Below the pieces are notes generated by a model. It was not told where the DNA came from and ran no database searches. It saw only the letters and a program-made list of their open reading frames with translations. DNA of 64,000 bases from Billgrantia kenyensis (lineage in GTDB: Bacteria; Pseudomonadota; Gammaproteobacteria; Pseudomonadales; Halomonadaceae), in assembly GCF_013697085.1 (NCBI RefSeq), contig NZ_JACEFT010000009.1:1-64000 (forward strand), read 5' to 3'. Position numbers and translations under genes: made by a program. Within the stretch, counting starts at the first letter, position 1; each line of letters opens with the position of its first letter. This document shows, in pieces, positions 17,028 to 24,940 of the stretch.

Positions 17028-17037
17028 TGGTATACCA
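17028..17037. promoter_or_regulatory. GGTATACC-type operator candidate 2
   Basis: TGGTATACCA is a perfect palindrome just downstream of the predicted transcription start, where a bound repressor would block the promoter. It matches the site at 16843. No GntR gene is in the window. Confidence 0.55.
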
Positions 17038-17082
17038 GCTGACCGCAGAAGCCAGCCGGAACAAGATGAGGTCGACCCTGAT

Positions 17083-17481
17083 ATGAGCGCCTTGGACACC
17101 CCCTCCTCAAGCAGTGACGCCCTGGGCATCAGCTCCCTGGGCCAGCTCAAGCAGGAGCTGATCAAGGACTACAACGAGGTCAACCACCGTCTATTCGGTA
17201 TCGGCGTGGTGCGCCAGAAGGTCGATATCCAGGGCGACAGGGTTCTCGTCATCGCCTTGCACAAGCGGGTTCCGGCACTGGGTTATCTGAGCAGGCTCAA
17301 TAGCAATGTGAGCGAGCTGGCCGACCACTATCTCATCAAGGGGTTCAAGCAAGAATTCAAGCTGCTGCTGGAGGAGAAGTACGGCTTCGAGGTCCTGTCC
17401 ATCTTCAAGGACTACGATGCCGAAGCCGAGCTCTCCGCCACAGTGGTGGTCATGAAGAAGGATGTGCGCGACTACCTCTGA
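17083..17481 (+). CDS. MpsC/DUF2294-like protein
   Basis: A 132-residue soluble protein. The segments LHKRVPALGYL, LADHYLIKGFKQEFKLLLEEKYG and SIFKDYDAEAELSATVVVMKK resemble the DUF2294 (MpsC) family, described as part of a sodium-translocating, membrane-potential-generating bicarbonate system in Gram-positives. No MpsAB-like genes are nearby, so the role here may differ. I chose the ATG at 17083, which fits the promoter at 16983; the N-terminal ~15 residues (SALDTPSSSSDA) look disordered. Confidence 0.65.
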   Translation: MSALDTPSSSSDALGISSLGQLKQELIKDYNEVNHRLFGIGVVRQKVDIQGDRVLVIALHKRVPALGYLSRLNSNVSELADHYLIKGFKQEFKLLLEEKYGFEVLSIFKDYDAEAELSATVVVMKKDVRDYL

Positions 17482-17542
17482 CGTTGACGGCGTCGGGCAT
17501 GGTCCGCAAATCCGCAGGCAAGACGTTGACTGGTGATGTGAA

Positions 17543-17624
17543 CTCGCCCTGACAGGCGAGTGCTCGAGACCGTCAGCGCAGTTGGAGGCTTCAAGCCTCT
17601 CGCTGTGCTGGCGGTCTTTTTTTT
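17543..17624 (+). terminator. Intrinsic terminator/attenuator in front of the Nif3-like gene
   Basis: A small hairpin (CTCGCC 17543-17548 with GGCGAG 17555-17560) is followed by a long stem, 17568-17581 paired with 17603-17616 (GACCGTCAGCGCAG with its near-perfect complement, two G-U pairs), capped by an inner GAGGC/GCCTC stem, then eight Ts (17617-17624). This is a textbook terminator, but it ends only 21 nt before the next start codon, which carries its own AGAGGAG site. Either it ends the DUF2294 transcript or it works as an attenuator for the next gene. Confidence 0.8.
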
Positions 17625-17645
17625 GGTTATGAGAGGAGAATAGCG

Positions 17646-18668
17646 ATGGCCAAGGTAGCGGATATCGTCAATGCGATGAGCGTGATCACGGGCGGCCGGA
17701 CGGTCTCGTCCATGGAGGAGGTGAAGAGCGGCAATCACCCCTTCGTGATCATGAAATCCTCGGGAATCTACGGCAAGGAGGTGCTGGAGATTCCAGGGTT
17801 GATCTATGGCAACCCCAACAAGGAAGTGAAGAAGATCGCCGTGTGCATGACCATGACGGAGCTGGTGATCGAGCTGGCGGGCGCCACCGGCGTGGATGCG
17901 GTGGTGGCGCATCATCCCATCGCCGACGCCGCCAGCTGTGGCGGGGTGACGCTGAAGAACTACCTCGATCTCTACGACGTGGCCGGGCTCGAATGTCACG
18001 AGGCCTTTCACGGCCTGCACCCCGGGATTCCTTTCCTGCACGGGCACAAGGTGGAGAAGGGCAGCATCTCCTATGGCGGTGTGCACGGCAACATCATGTT
18101 CGTGGGCCGTGCGCTGCCCGGTGTAGCGACCCTGGGCGACATTCTCGACCGACTGGATGGCTTCATGGCGCTGGACCAGGACCGCACTCTGCTGGCCGAA
18201 GAGCGCCTGGTGCGCGGCATCGAGGAGATCCGTGAAACCAGCGTCGAGACCCGTGGCTTCATTCACCTGGGCGAGCGTGACAGTCACGTCGAACGTGTTC
18301 TGCATATCTTTCCGCACACCGGCTTCTCGCCGGAGAACTTGCGCCAGGCGGTGGCCGAGAACCCCGGGGTGGACACCGTGCTGGCCTCGATCAGCCGCGT
18401 CTATGCCGGCCACGAGCTGATCGAGACGGCCCGCGAGCTGGGGCTCAACTTCCTGGTCGGCAACTGCCACGTGATGGAGATTCTCGAGAACGGATTGCCC
18501 CTGGCCTATGCCCTCGGTGAGCTGCTCGAAGGCGTGGAGGTGGTGCTGTTCCGCGACCGGGTGACATCCACGCCGGTGCGCCGGGTGGGCAACGAGGCGA
18601 TGCAGGCCTATGCCCGGGAAATGTCGGCAAGCCACCTGCTGGGCAAGCATGCGCTGAGCGAGACATGA
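17646..18668 (+). CDS. Nif3-like dinuclear metal centre protein
   Basis: The 340-residue protein resembles Nif3/YbgI-type (DUF34) proteins, which bind two metal ions in a toroidal hexamer and whose activity is unsettled. The metal-binding signature is visible: VAVCMTMTELVIELAGA-like start, DAVVAHHPIA (two His), and GNCHVMEILENG with a further His and Glu near residue 280. Start has AGAGGAG eight bases upstream. It sits behind the intrinsic terminator and 76 bp ahead of a Gate-domain membrane protein, likely co-transcribed. Confidence 0.7.
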   Translation: MAKVADIVNAMSVITGGRTVSSMEEVKSGNHPFVIMKSSGIYGKEVLEIPGLIYGNPNKEVKKIAVCMTMTELVIELAGATGVDAVVAHHPIADAASCGGVTLKNYLDLYDVAGLECHEAFHGLHPGIPFLHGHKVEKGSISYGGVHGNIMFVGRALPGVATLGDILDRLDGFMALDQDRTLLAEERLVRGIEEIRETSVETRGFIHLGERDSHVERVLHIFPHTGFSPENLRQAVAENPGVDTVLASISRVYAGHELIETARELGLNFLVGNCHVMEILENGLPLAYALGELLEGVEVVLFRDRVTSTPVRRVGNEAMQAYAREMSASHLLGKHALSET

Positions 18669-18744
18669 CGCCACCACTTGCCGTTATGCTCTTCCCAAGC
18701 GCCCACTCGATAACAGTCCGTTCAATAACAACAGAGGCACTGTC

Positions 18745-19851
18745 ATGAAAACCCCTGCCACAACCCCTGAAACCAAGGATGCGGCCCTGCCGGCGCACAA
18801 GCGGGCGTGGAAGCGCATCGAAGTTATCGGCATCGTGCTGCTGTGCATCTGCCTGCTGACGCTGTTGCTCTCTCCCACCAGCCTCGCGGGGCTGTTCAAC
18901 GCCATACTCGACTCCGTCCAGCCGGTGGTGGTCGACGTCTTCCTCACCGGCGTGGTTGGCACGGCCATCATCGTCAGCGTGATCATCGGCCGGCTGCTGG
19001 AGCGGCTGGGCTTCACCGATGCACTGGTGCGTATCTTCGTCCCCGCGATGAAGCTGCTGGGGGTGAATCCCGCGGTGATCATCCCCAGCGTCTACAACAT
19101 ATTCGGCGACATCAATGCCGCGGGTAAGATCTCCGGGCCTATTCTCAAGAAGGCGGGTGCCACCAAGGATGAACAGAAGCTGGCCGTCGCCACCATGGTG
19201 CAGTCGCAGCAGTCGTTTTCCACCTTCATGCTGGGACTGATGGCGCTGACCTTCGCCGGGGTCAATGCCTTCGTCGTGGTGCTGCTGGCAGTGTTCCTGC
19301 CGCTGGTGATCGTGCCGCTGATTCTCTCCAAGGTGCTCTACCGCAACGTGAAGCGGGTCGAGATCGGCCACCTGCCGACCTTTACTCCCGATCGTGACTT
19401 CATGCCCACGCTGTTCAGTGCGGCGCGGGAAGGCGTGGAACTGCTGCTGCTGATCCTGATTCCCGCGGTCGCGCTGGTCTTCGCGGTGATCGGTGTGCTC
19501 GACTACGTCGGTATCTGGGCACCGATCGAGTCCGGCCTGGGCAAGGTCATGCTGCTGTTCAATATTCACCCGGAAACCGGTGTGCTTTCGGTGCTGGTGA
19601 GCCCGACGCTGGCGATGGGGCAGCTGCAGAGCATTGCCGCCGACCTCGATCCCTCGCTGGTGGTGGGCTCCTTCGTGCTGGCCTCCTCCGGACTCCCTCT
19701 CTCCGCCGTGTTCGGTCAGGTGCCGGTAGTGTGGGCGGAAAGCTCGGATCTCAGCGAGAAAGAGGCCATGGGGGCTGCGGTGCTGGGTATCGTCATGCGG
19801 CTAGGGACGGCTTTCCTGATCGCCTTCTTCGTCACGCCGCTGGTGGTGTGA
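18745..19851 (+). CDS. Gate (nucleoside-recognition) domain membrane protein
   Basis: A 368-residue inner-membrane protein with about eight hydrophobic segments. It carries two nucleoside-recognition (Gate)-like blocks, around residues 60-140 (GLFNAILDSVQPVVVDVFLTG, VYNIFGDINAAGKISG) and 250-350. Gate domains occur in nucleoside transporters and in sporulation membrane proteins (SpoVMA type), often without known substrate. A long polar segment (DRDFMPTLFSAAREG) separates the halves. Start has GAGGC seven bases upstream. Position suggests co-expression with the Nif3-like gene. Substrate unknown. Confidence 0.65.
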   Translation: MKTPATTPETKDAALPAHKRAWKRIEVIGIVLLCICLLTLLLSPTSLAGLFNAILDSVQPVVVDVFLTGVVGTAIIVSVIIGRLLERLGFTDALVRIFVPAMKLLGVNPAVIIPSVYNIFGDINAAGKISGPILKKAGATKDEQKLAVATMVQSQQSFSTFMLGLMALTFAGVNAFVVVLLAVFLPLVIVPLILSKVLYRNVKRVEIGHLPTFTPDRDFMPTLFSAAREGVELLLLILIPAVALVFAVIGVLDYVGIWAPIESGLGKVMLLFNIHPETGVLSVLVSPTLAMGQLQSIAADLDPSLVVGSFVLASSGLPLSAVFGQVPVVWAESSDLSEKEAMGAAVLGIVMRLGTAFLIAFFVTPLVV

Positions 19852-19861
19852 CTCGCTTGAT

Positions 19862-19892
19862 CGGTGCCGCTGCCTATGCGGCAGGGGCACCG
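19862..19892 (+). terminator. Terminator-like hairpin after the Gate-protein gene
   Basis: CGGTGCC and CTGCC pair with GGCAG and GGCACCG, with single unpaired bases between the two stems. It lies 10 bp after the stop. The tail (TCTCGTTTCTC) is only moderately T-rich. The rest of 19893-20114 is AT-rich leader for tctC with no clear sites. Confidence 0.55.
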
Positions 19893-20114
19893 GTCTCGTT
19901 TCTCGAGCTTTCTTAATTTACTGAGTGTTAATTGACTAATTTCGCTTCTTTTTTTCATTGAAAGCGTGGCACTTTCCGTGAAATTGACAAGAACATCATC
20001 AAAACGAGCAAGTCCGGGCCTGGCCGGTTGAATAGGGTAGATAAGAGGACTGTCGCTCTGAGTCATGAGCGGTGGTGTTTCAACCCATATCAACAATAAG
20101 TTGGGAGCTAGGAC

Positions 20115-21089
20115 ATGTCCTTCAAGATGACAAGAACGGCGGTTGCCGTCAGTGCGGCCATCCTCACCTTTTCAGCAGGGAGCGCTCTGGCCTCGGAGGC
20201 CAGCCTGGGCGATGGTCCCATTCGTATCGTGATGCCTTACGGTGCCGGTGGCAGCACCGATATCACGGCCCGCATCATTGCCGCCAATGCCGCCGAGCAC
20301 TGCGGCAGCCGAATCGATGTGGTCAGCATGCCCGGGGCGGGCGGCATGGAAGGGCTGCAGTTCGTGGCCGATGCCGAGCCCAACGGTCATACCATCCTCA
20401 TGGCGGACTACTCCGCCACCATCACCCAGACGCTGACCGAGGACACCCCTTGGGAGGTCGAGGACTGGGTGCCCATCGTGCATCTCACCGACTGGAAACC
20501 CACCGTCTACGTCAAGGCGGATCATGAGATCCAGTCCATCGAAGATTGGATCGAGAAGGCCGAGGCCGAGCCCAATACCCTGGTATTCGGCCATGCCGAC
20601 CCGCTCAGCCTGGTGCACCTGCCGCTGGTCATGCTCGAGCAGGAAACCGGTATCCAGAACGTGCACCTGCCGACCACCGGTGGCGGTGAGACCCGCACCA
20701 TGATACTGGGCGGCCATATCGACCTGGGCATGACGCTGCCGCCCTCCATCGTTTCCAACGTCAACAACGGCGAGGTCACCGCCATCGGCGTCTTTGCCGA
20801 TGAGCGTTCCGACGTGCTGCCGGACGTGCCGACCTTCCAGGAAGCGGGCTACGATGTGTCGCTCGAGGCACCCCTGCTGGTCTACACCTTCTCGTCGGTG
20901 CCCGAGTCGATCCAGCAGCAACTCTCCGAGTGCATCATGACCGGTCTCGAGACCGACACCGCCCAGGCCATGGGGCGTCAGGCCTCGGCAGGCCTGGAAA
21001 ACGTTCAGGGCCTCGAGAGCGCTCAGGAGATCTATCGCGAAACGACCGAACGTGTCAGGGAAGTCCTCGCCAGTATCGACGAAGGCTGA
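20115..21089 (+). CDS. tctC: TTT-family solute-binding protein (TctC/Bug type)
   Basis: Periplasmic binding component of a tripartite tricarboxylate transporter, 324 residues. It has a Sec signal peptide ending at SALA-SEA, then the typical PIRIVMPYGAGGSTDITARI motif and PGAGGMEG, which contact carboxylate groups in Bug proteins. A Cys pair (AEHC and SECIM) could form a disulphide. First gene of tctC-tctA-tctB. The facing malonyl-CoA synthetase raises malonate or a related dicarboxylate as ligand, which is only inference. Confidence 0.9.
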   Translation: MSFKMTRTAVAVSAAILTFSAGSALASEASLGDGPIRIVMPYGAGGSTDITARIIAANAAEHCGSRIDVVSMPGAGGMEGLQFVADAEPNGHTILMADYSATITQTLTEDTPWEVEDWVPIVHLTDWKPTVYVKADHEIQSIEDWIEKAEAEPNTLVFGHADPLSLVHLPLVMLEQETGIQNVHLPTTGGGETRTMILGGHIDLGMTLPPSIVSNVNNGEVTAIGVFADERSDVLPDVPTFQEAGYDVSLEAPLLVYTFSSVPESIQQQLSECIMTGLETDTAQAMGRQASAGLENVQGLESAQEIYRETTERVREVLASIDEG

Positions 21090-21180
21090 TCCTTTCCCGG
21101 TTGGTGCTCCTTGATCGAGGGCCGGCTTGCCGGCCCCGTCTTGGTGTTCGTGATTGTTACAGCCTCGTTGGAGAGCGCTG

Positions 21181-22695
21181 ATGATAGAAGTCCTCATCGA
21201 GGCCAGTGCCCTGGCCTTCCATCCCTACGTGTTGATGTACGTTTTCCTGGGAGTGCTGCTGGGCATTACCCTGGGGGCGATTCCCGGGCTGTCGGGCGAC
21301 ATGGCCATCGCCCTGCTGCTGCCCTTCGTGTTCTTCCTGGAACCCGCACTGGCCATGGGCCTGCTGGTGGGCATCTACAAGGGGGGGCTGTTCGGTGGTT
21401 CCATCGCCGCCATCTCCTTTGGGGTGCCGGGCACGCCCGGTGCCGCAGCGACCAGCATCGATGGCTACCAGGCCAAGCTCAAGGGCAAGCCCAGCAAGGC
21501 GTTGCACACTGCCCTCTACTCTTCCGTCATCGGCGATACCACCAGCGACCTGGTGCTGATCTTCATCGCCGTGCCGCTGGCTGCGGTGGCCTTGACCTTC
21601 GGACCGATCGAGTTCTTCGCCCTCTATGCCTTCTCGCTGATCCTGATCGCTGCTCTGAGCCAGGGCATGGTGGCCAAGGGCCTGGCGGTGGCCGCCATCG
21701 GCGTGCTGCTGGCGATGATCGGCCGCGATCCCATCACTGGGGCTTCCCGCCTGACCTTCGGCTTGCCTGGGCTCTCCGGGGGCCTCAGCCTGATTCCCGT
21801 ACTGATCGGTATCTTTGCGATTTCCGAGGTGGTGTTCCAGGGCGCTAAGCTGTGGCGGCGCAAGGTCGACAAGCTGATGGACGATGTCGCCGAGCAGGCG
21901 AGCCTGCTGCAGGGCTACGACATCAGCAAGGACAAGCTGACCTGGGCTGAATTCAAGTCTACCCTCAAGGCCACCTACATCGGTGCGGCGGTCGGTACCT
22001 TCATCGGCGCGCTGCCGGGCGCAGGGCAGTCGCTGGCGGCCTTCATGAGCTACGGTCTGGCCCAGCGCTTCTCCCGCCGCTCCGAGGAGTTCGGCAAGGG
22101 CTCGCTCGAGGGGATCGCCAGTGCCGAGTCCGGCAACAGCGCGACCTGCGGTTCCACCTTCATTCCCCTGTTCGCCTTCGGCATACCCGGAAGCGCCACC
22201 GCGGCACTGTTCGGCGCGGCGTTCATCCTGATGGGCATGACGCCGGGGCCGAGCCTGCTCACCGACTACACGGCGATCATCTACGCGCTGTTCCTCACCC
22301 TGATCTTCGCCAATCTGGTGAATCTGGTGCTGGGCAAGATCCTGCTGCCCTATTATTCACGGATCGCCATGATCCAGCCGGGCTACATGATCCCGGCGGT
22401 CTTCATCCTGGCGATCGTCGGCACCTACGCGGCCAACAATTCCGTGGTGGATGTCTGGGTGCTGCTGTTCGCCGGCGCTCTCGGGGTCATGCTGCGATTG
22501 ATGAGCTTTCCGCTGGCACCGCTGGTGCTGGGCTTCATCATCGGACCCGGGGCCGAACGGGCTCTGCGCCAGTCGATGATCATGGGCGGAGGCGACTGGT
22601 GGGTGCTGGTCAAGAGCCCCATCGCCATCGGCTTCTATGTCGCTGCCTTCGCCTTGATCATGCTGTTCACCGTCGTCTTGAGGGCCAAGAAATGA
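21181..22695 (+). CDS. tctA: TTT-family large permease subunit (TctA)
   Basis: The 504-residue membrane protein has the TctA signature GAIPGLSGDMAIALLLPF and, in the second half, a repeat GALPGAGQSLAAFMSYGLAQR, with about 11-12 membrane segments. It forms the secondary transport channel fed by TctC. Start is the ATG with GGAGAG six bases upstream. The stop overlaps the tctB start (ATGA). Order C-A-B differs from the more usual C-B-A. Confidence 0.92.
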   Translation: MIEVLIEASALAFHPYVLMYVFLGVLLGITLGAIPGLSGDMAIALLLPFVFFLEPALAMGLLVGIYKGGLFGGSIAAISFGVPGTPGAAATSIDGYQAKLKGKPSKALHTALYSSVIGDTTSDLVLIFIAVPLAAVALTFGPIEFFALYAFSLILIAALSQGMVAKGLAVAAIGVLLAMIGRDPITGASRLTFGLPGLSGGLSLIPVLIGIFAISEVVFQGAKLWRRKVDKLMDDVAEQASLLQGYDISKDKLTWAEFKSTLKATYIGAAVGTFIGALPGAGQSLAAFMSYGLAQRFSRRSEEFGKGSLEGIASAESGNSATCGSTFIPLFAFGIPGSATAALFGAAFILMGMTPGPSLLTDYTAIIYALFLTLIFANLVNLVLGKILLPYYSRIAMIQPGYMIPAVFILAIVGTYAANNSVVDVWVLLFAGALGVMLRLMSFPLAPLVLGFIIGPGAERALRQSMIMGGGDWWVLVKSPIAIGFYVAAFALIMLFTVVLRAKK

Positions 22696-23180
22696 ACCGC
22701 ACGATGGTCAAAGAGTTGCTTTCAGCAGCCCTGGTGCTGGCGCTGGGCGTGGCAGGACTGCTGCATATCCAGTACGGTGCCTGGCGCCCCGCACCGCTGG
22801 TGCCTTCCTACATCATGCCGCAGACGGCCTATTACTTTCTGATCGCTTCCGGCGTCTGGCTGCTTGCGGCCCTGGGCTTCTTCACCCTCAAGGGCCGGCT
22901 GAAGGCACTGCAGCCGTCGGATGCCAAGGATCAGGACCTGGTGGGTGTCGGTGTCGCCGTGGCCCTGATGCTGGGTGGTGCGGTGGTCTACTTCTGGCTG
23001 GTGCTCAACCTGGGGCTGATTGTATCGACCATTGCCTTCAATGGCCTGCTGATCGCCGTGCTGGCGCCCAACGCTACCTTCAAGAGCATACTCATCGTAC
23101 CGCTGCTGGTGGGAGCGGCAGTGTGGGGGCTGTTCGTCAGAATGATCGGCATCACCTTGCCGCCCACGCTGTTGTTCTGA
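22692..23180 (+). CDS. tctB: TTT-family small membrane subunit (TctB)
   Basis: A 162-residue protein with four hydrophobic segments, as expected for TctB. Sequence is poorly conserved in this family, so the call rests on size, topology and its ATGA overlap with tctA. It ends the operon and is followed by a hairpin before the convergent matB. Confidence 0.85.
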   Translation: MNRTMVKELLSAALVLALGVAGLLHIQYGAWRPAPLVPSYIMPQTAYYFLIASGVWLLAALGFFTLKGRLKALQPSDAKDQDLVGVGVAVALMLGGAVVYFWLVLNLGLIVSTIAFNGLLIAVLAPNATFKSILIVPLLVGAAVWGLFVRMIGITLPPTLLF

Positions 23181-23203
23181 CGATACCGGGCGGCAAGTCA
23201 GGT

Positions 23204-23234
23204 CAGGCGGGCCAGAGTCGAGCAGGCCCGCCTG
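23204..23234. terminator. Hairpin between convergent tctB and matB
   Basis: A perfect 10-bp stem, CAGGCGGGCC (23204-23213) with GGCCCGCCTG (23225-23234), in the 98-bp gap between convergent genes. No T run on either side, so its role as bidirectional terminator is likely but unproven. Confidence 0.6.
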
Positions 23235-23278
23235 TGCGTGGGTGCGACCGATGCGCGGTCGCGTCTCGTTACTGCGCC

Positions 23279-24796
23279 TCAGCGGTAGGTGTCCTGGTAC
23301 TGCTTGCGTAGCTCGTTCTTCTGCACCTTGCCCATGGTATTGCGCGGCAGTACGTCGGTGAAGAATACCCGCTTGGGCTGCTTGTACTTCGCCAGCCGAT
23401 CCTGCAGGTAGTCGAGCACCCGGCGCTCATCGAGAGAGGCGTCGGATTGCGCTACCACCACCGCGGTGACACCCTCGCCGAAGTCCGGGTGCGGCACGCC
23501 GATCACCGCCGACTCCACCACCCCCTCCAGCTCGTCGATCACCTGCTCGACCTCCTTGGGATAGACGTTGTAGCCGCCCGAGATCACCAGGTCCTTGTCG
23601 CGGCCGACGATGTGCACGTAGCCGTGCGCGTCGGTCATGGCCAGGTCGCCGGTGATGAAGAAGCCGTCCTCCAGCAGCTCCTCGCGGGTCTTCTCGGGCA
23701 TGCGCCAGTAGCCAATGAAGACGTTGGGACCGCGAATCTCGAGCATGCCGATTTCGCCCTGGGGTACCGGCGCGTGAGTCTCGCGGTCGGTGATGCGGTA
23801 CTCCACGCCCGGCAGCGGCATGCCTACGGTGCCGGCGCGGCGCTCGCCGTCGTAGGGGTTGGAGAGGTTCATGTTGGTTTCGGTCATGCCGTAGCGCTCG
23901 AGGATGGCGTGCCCCGTCTTGGCCTCGAAGGCCTGGTGGGTTTCGGCGGTGAGCGGGGCCGAGCCGGAGACGAACAGGCGCATGTTGGCGGTCGCCTCGG
24001 GGGTGAGGCGCTCATCGGCCACCAGACGGGTGTAGAAGGTGGGCACGCCCATCATGACGCTGCCGTGGGGCATCTCCTCGAAGATCGTGTCGGCATCGAA
24101 CCTGGGCAGGAACAGCATGCTCGAGCCCGCCATCAGGGTCACGTTGCAGCCGACGAACAGGCCGTGGGTATGGAAGATGGGCAGGGCGTGGATCAACCGG
24201 TCCTCGCCGGTGAAGCGCCAGGCCTGCACCAAGGTAGCGGCGTTGGAGCCGAGATTGCGGTGGGTCAGCATGGCGCCCTTGGAGCGACCGGTGGTGCCCG
24301 AGGTGTAGAGGATGGCGGCGAGGTCTTCTTGCTCGCGCGGTTCGATGTCGCTGTACGCTTCGGCTCGCTCGGCCAGCGTCAGCAGGCTACCGTCGGCATC
24401 GGTGCCGAGAGTCTCCACCGCGGGGCAGCCGCTCTCGCCGGCCACCGTACGGGCTTCATCCAAGGCGGCGGGGCGGCAGACGAACAGGGCCGGTTCGGCG
24501 TCGGTGAGGAAGTAGCGGATCTCGTCGGCGGTATAGCCGGTGTTGAGCGGCAGGTAGACGCCGCCCATTCTCAGGCAGGCAAGGTAGAGCAGGATCGCCT
24601 CCGGGCTCTTGTCGACCTGCACCGCGACGCGGTCGCCGGGGGCCACACCCAGCGCTTTCAGCGCACCGGCCAGGCGGGCGCTGGCGTCCAGAGCAGCGCG
24701 GTAGGAGTAGCGCCGACCCTCGCGGGTGGTGATGAAATCGGCGTCGCTACGGTCGCGCATGCGGGCGGCGAAAGTTTCGAAGAGGTTGTGACTCAT
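23279..24796 (-). CDS. matB: Malonyl-CoA synthetase (MatB-like acyl-CoA ligase)
   Basis: The 505-residue ANL-superfamily enzyme has the AMP-binding motif ILYTSGTTGRSKGAMLTHRN, the MatB-type segment RYGMTETNMNLSNPYDGERRAGTVG, the hinge ISGGYNVYPKEVE and the C-terminal catalytic Lys in PRNTMGKVQK. MatB ligases activate malonate or methylmalonate with ATP and CoA. The segment after the TETN motif is characteristic of the malonate clade, which is why I prefer it over a generic fatty-acyl ligase. No decarboxylase is adjacent. Convergent with the tct operon, divergent from selO. Confidence 0.85.
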   Translation of the reverse strand: MSHNLFETFAARMRDRSDADFITTREGRRYSYRAALDASARLAGALKALGVAPGDRVAVQVDKSPEAILLYLACLRMGGVYLPLNTGYTADEIRYFLTDAEPALFVCRPAALDEARTVAGESGCPAVETLGTDADGSLLTLAERAEAYSDIEPREQEDLAAILYTSGTTGRSKGAMLTHRNLGSNAATLVQAWRFTGEDRLIHALPIFHTHGLFVGCNVTLMAGSSMLFLPRFDADTIFEEMPHGSVMMGVPTFYTRLVADERLTPEATANMRLFVSGSAPLTAETHQAFEAKTGHAILERYGMTETNMNLSNPYDGERRAGTVGMPLPGVEYRITDRETHAPVPQGEIGMLEIRGPNVFIGYWRMPEKTREELLEDGFFITGDLAMTDAHGYVHIVGRDKDLVISGGYNVYPKEVEQVIDELEGVVESAVIGVPHPDFGEGVTAVVVAQSDASLDERRVLDYLQDRLAKYKQPKRVFFTDVLPRNTMGKVQKNELRKQYQDTYR

Positions 24797-24940
24797 TTGG
24801 CAGGCTCTCCCTTGGCCATTTTTCGGGCGCGGCGATGGCGGTTGCGGACTTCACCGGAACATACCATGAGCTTGCCGCCGCGCTCGATTTTCGCCACTGG
24901 CGCGCCTACAGTGAGCGCAGGAATGCCCAATGGAGTGACC

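Noticed and set aside
19963-19985. TGGCAC stretch upstream of tctC resembling a sigma-54 promoter
   Set aside because: The -12 GC element is missing at the right distance.
23447-24940. Very long plus-strand frame, fused in phase to selO and antisense to matB
   Set aside because: Composition is a GC-rich shadow of matB; SelO homology and the ribosome site begin at 24941.
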